Shown: in pieces, positions 12,788 to 15,022 of the stretch
How the letters are laid out: each line of letters opens with the position of its first letter
Numbering within the stretch: position 1 is the stretch's first letter
From: Vibrio sp.
GTDB lineage: Bacteria > Pseudomonadota > Gammaproteobacteria > Enterobacterales > Vibrionaceae
Assembly (NCBI GenBank): GCA_007124475.1
Contig: SLFB01000121.1
Location: 1-15,022 of the forward strand
Direction of reading: 5' to 3'
Length of the DNA stretch: 15,022 nt
Notes under the pieces: model-generated
What the model saw: the letters and a program-made list of their open reading frames with translations, nothing else
Databases searched by the model: none
What the model was told of the DNA's origin: nothing
Position numbers and translations under genes: made by a program

Positions 12788-14854
12788 ATGGCCAAAGAAT
12801 TTTTAATTGAACTGGGTACGGAAGAGTTACCACCAAAGCAGCTGCGTACTTTAGCTGAAGCGTTTGCCGCCAATTTTAGTGCAGAGCTCGCCGCGGCAGA
12901 GCTGACTCATGATGGGGTGAAATGGTTTGCCACTCCCCGTCGTTTGGCGTTGAAAGTGACTAATCTTGCCGAAAAACAAGCGGATAAAGTGCTAGAAAAG
13001 CGTGGCCCTGCGGTGTCAGTGGCTTTTGATGCAGAAGGTAATCCGACGAAGGCAGCACAAGGTTGGGCACGTGGTAATGGGATCACGGTTGAGCAAGCCG
13101 ATCGCCTCAAAACTGAGCAAGGTGAGTGGTTGCTGTTCAAACAAGAAGTGAAAGGCCAAGCAGCGAAAGCGATTGTGGTTGAGCTGGCTGCGAAAGCATT
13201 GGCCAACTTACCTATCGCTAAACCAATGCGTTGGGGCGATAAAGAGACTCAATTTATCCGTCCAGTAAAAACCTTGACCATGCTGCTTGGTGATGAGTTG
13301 ATCGAAGGCGAAATTTTAGGCGTGGCATCAGCACGTACCATTCGTGGTCACCGTTTTATGGGTGAGAAAGAATTTACTATCGATTCTGCCCAGCAGTACC
13401 CAGACATTTTAGAGCAACGCGGTAAAGTGATTGCCGACTACGAGACGCGTAAAGCGACGATCATTGCTGGTGCTCAGCAAGCGGCCCAACAAGTGGGTGG
13501 TATTGCAGAACTCGATGACGATTTAGTGGAAGAAGTCACCGCGTTAGTGGAATGGCCAGTGGTTTTAACGGCTAAATTTGAAGAGAAATTCCTCAATGTA
13601 CCGTCGGAAGCCTTGGTGTACACCATGAAAGGTGACCAAAAATACTTCCCAGTATATGACGCCAATAAGCAATTATTACCTAACTTTATCTTTGTGACTA
13701 ACATTGAGTCTAAAGAGCCACGTCACGTTATCGAAGGTAACGAAAAGGTGGTGCGTCCACGTCTGGCTGATGCTGAATTCTTCTTTAATACCGATCTCAA
13801 GAGCAAGCTGATTGATCGCTTGCCACAGCTTGAAACGGCGATTTTCCAGCAGAAATTGGGCACAATTAAAGATAAGACTGACCGCATCACAGAGTTAGCC
13901 GGTTATATTGCAGAGCAAATTGGCGCTGACGTTACACAAGCCAAACGTGCAGGTTTACTCGCTAAATGTGATTTAATGACCTCAATGGTGTTTGAGTTTA
14001 CCGATACTCAAGGTGTGATGGGCATGCATTATGCTCGCCATGATGGTGAGCCAGAAGCGGTAGCATTGGCGATGAACGAGCAGTATATGCCGCGCTTTGC
14101 TGGTGATCAGTTGCCGAGTGATGGGGTTTCTTCTGCGCTAGCGATGGCAGATAAGCTGGATACCATCGTCGGTATTTTCGGGATTGGCCAAGCACCAAAA
14201 GGTTCTGATCCTTTTGCTTTGCGCCGCGCTTCTTTAGGTGTACTACGGATCATCGTTGAATACGGCTATAAGCTTGACTTAGTGGATTTGGTCGCGAAAG
14301 CGAAATCCCTCTTTGGTGATCGTTTGACTAATGAAGCGGTTGAACACGATGTGATTGAATTCATGCTGGGTCGCTTCCGCGCTTGGTATCAAGACGAAGG
14401 CTTTAGTGTTGATGTTATTCAAGCGGTGTTGGCGCGTCGTCCAACCAAGCCGGCTGATTTTGATCAGCGGGTAAAAGCTGTGTCACACTTCCGTGAACTT
14501 GAAGCGGCAGAAGCGTTGGCAGCAGCCAATAAGCGGGTTGGGAATATTCTCGCGAAGTTTGCTGGTCAGTTACCTGCTGAGGTTGATCTTGCGTTGCTGC
14601 AAGAACCGGCAGAGAAAGCCTTAGCACAAGAAGTCGCGGTGATGAGCGAAGCGTTAGAGCCAGCGTTTGCCACCGGTAACTATCAACAAGCGTTGAGTCA
14701 ATTAGCATCATTACGTGAACCCGTTGATGCGTTCTTTGATAATGTGATGGTGATGGCTGACGATGAAGCGCTAAAGCAAAACCGTTTAACTTTGCTTAAC
14801 GACTTACGTAATTTATTCCTGCAAATTGCTGATATTTCTCTGTTACAAAAGTAA
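12788..14854 (+). CDS. glyS: Glycyl-tRNA synthetase beta subunit
   Basis: GlyS is the tRNA-binding subunit of the bacterial tetrameric glycyl-tRNA synthetase. The 688 residues match the E. coli protein (689) from FLIELGTEELPPK near the N-terminus to ADISLLQ at the C-terminus. The middle holds conserved stretches such as YTMKGDQKYFPVY and RLADAEFFFNTD (roughly 275-340). An HD-like region follows (MGMHYARHDGEPE near 410-425), and the last 110 residues correspond to the DALR-type anticodon-binding domain. The ATG at 12788 was chosen by homology and by GAGGAT just upstream, inside the end of glyQ; an in-frame GTG at 12773 is less likely. The coding sequence is intact, and glyQS forms a two-gene operon. 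Confidence 0.97.
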   Translation: MAKEFLIELGTEELPPKQLRTLAEAFAANFSAELAAAELTHDGVKWFATPRRLALKVTNLAEKQADKVLEKRGPAVSVAFDAEGNPTKAAQGWARGNGITVEQADRLKTEQGEWLLFKQEVKGQAAKAIVVELAAKALANLPIAKPMRWGDKETQFIRPVKTLTMLLGDELIEGEILGVASARTIRGHRFMGEKEFTIDSAQQYPDILEQRGKVIADYETRKATIIAGAQQAAQQVGGIAELDDDLVEEVTALVEWPVVLTAKFEEKFLNVPSEALVYTMKGDQKYFPVYDANKQLLPNFIFVTNIESKEPRHVIEGNEKVVRPRLADAEFFFNTDLKSKLIDRLPQLETAIFQQKLGTIKDKTDRITELAGYIAEQIGADVTQAKRAGLLAKCDLMTSMVFEFTDTQGVMGMHYARHDGEPEAVALAMNEQYMPRFAGDQLPSDGVSSALAMADKLDTIVGIFGIGQAPKGSDPFALRRASLGVLRIIVEYGYKLDLVDLVAKAKSLFGDRLTNEAVEHDVIEFMLGRFRAWYQDEGFSVDVIQAVLARRPTKPADFDQRVKAVSHFRELEAAEALAAANKRVGNILAKFAGQLPAEVDLALLQEPAEKALAQEVAVMSEALEPAFATGNYQQALSQLASLREPVDAFFDNVMVMADDEALKQNRLTLLNDLRNLFLQIADISLLQK

Positions 14855-14886
14855 TCATAAGCAATAAACCATATGGTTTGTGATTG

Positions 14887-14917
14887 AAGCCCAACTCTAA
14901 TCAGTTGGGCTTTTTTT
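14887..14917 (+). terminator. glyQS terminator
   Basis: The perfect 10-bp inverted repeat AAGCCCAACT/AGTTGGGCTT (14887-14896 with 14903-14912) has a 6-base loop and a T7 run. It lies 32 bases past the glyS stop. Confidence 0.93.
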
Positions 14918-14930
14918 CAACTGAATACCC

Positions 14931-14983
14931 TAAAGTCTGTTTATATCGAACAAAATTTAATCGCGAAAGATAAACAGACCCTA
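14931..14983. mobile_element. MITE-like element, short form
   Basis: This is a second copy of the element at 9809-9911, in opposite orientation. It is bordered by TA (14931-14932 and 14982-14983), with terminal repeats AAGTCTGTTTAT and ATAAACAGACCC differing at two positions. Read on the minus strand, its first 42 bases (GGGTCTGTTTATCTTTC, then TTAAATTTTGTTCGA) match the long copy at 39 positions, then jump directly to the closing ACAGAC. The right-hand interior of the long copy is therefore missing. It lies 14 bases beyond the glyS terminator. The remaining bases to 15022 show nothing recognisable. Confidence 0.7.
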
Positions 14984-15022
14984 GTGTTCAAAAATAGTAC
15001 TTTGATAGGTAAAAGCATTAAG

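Noticed and set aside
1..15022. A CRISPR array, toxin-antitoxin pair, defence system or prophage
   Set aside because: No regularly spaced direct repeats, paired small toxin/antitoxin frames, recombinase or phage genes were seen; the genes are conserved housekeeping functions.

Overview
This window reads as chromosomal core sequence from a Vibrio or close Vibrionaceae relative. The evidence is the close match of the IlvGMEDA, GlyQ, GlyS, TusA and ComM products to gammaproteobacterial versions. The gene order comM / ilvGMEDA / acuI-like reductase / tusA / mneA / glyQS also matches what I recall of the Vibrio cholerae large chromosome, and there are Vibrio-type intergenic repeats. No tRNA, rRNA, CRISPR array, prophage or intact insertion sequence was seen. 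The species cannot be fixed from the sequence alone.

Layout from left to right. Positions 1-134 hold an intergenic palindromic repeat, followed by a strong hairpin terminator. comM (minus strand, natural-transformation branch-migration ATPase) is transcribed away from the ilv operon. The ilv control region (1885-2111) has a sigma70-like promoter, a 29-codon leader peptide dense in Leu/Ile/Val codons, and a classical attenuator in which antiterminator and terminator strands can both be read. It is followed by the tightly packed plus-strand operon ilvG-ilvM-ilvE-ilvD-ilvA (2243-8515), which ends at a good terminator. Together these genes cover isoleucine and valine synthesis from threonine and pyruvate, except the IlvC step, which is not in the window. 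Next come an AcuI/YhdH-type reductase (8761-9741), an intergenic region with a MITE-like element and a candidate minus-strand small RNA, and tusA (10105-10353).

Convergent to tusA on the minus strand are a small two-helix membrane protein of unknown function (10495-10755) and mneA (10899-11453), a UPF0016/TMEM165-family manganese exporter. The mneA 5' leader carries a recognisable yybP-ykoY manganese riboswitch (11528-11650), with a promoter placed so that transcription should begin at the first base of the aptamer. The divergent glyQ-glyS pair (11869-14854) encodes the two subunits of tetrameric glycyl-tRNA synthetase. It ends at a strong terminator, next to a second, shorter copy of the MITE-like element.

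The protein-coding content is ordinary housekeeping. The points of interest are in the control and intergenic DNA: the ilv attenuator, the manganese riboswitch with competing downstream stems, a possible Hfq-type sRNA whose predicted start sits in a perfect operator-like dyad, two related TA-flanked miniature elements (long and internally deleted forms), and two copies of an older repeat, one decayed against the acuI ribosome binding site. I found no convincing new multi-gene system. The most plausible undescribed items are the candidate sRNA and the small membrane protein.
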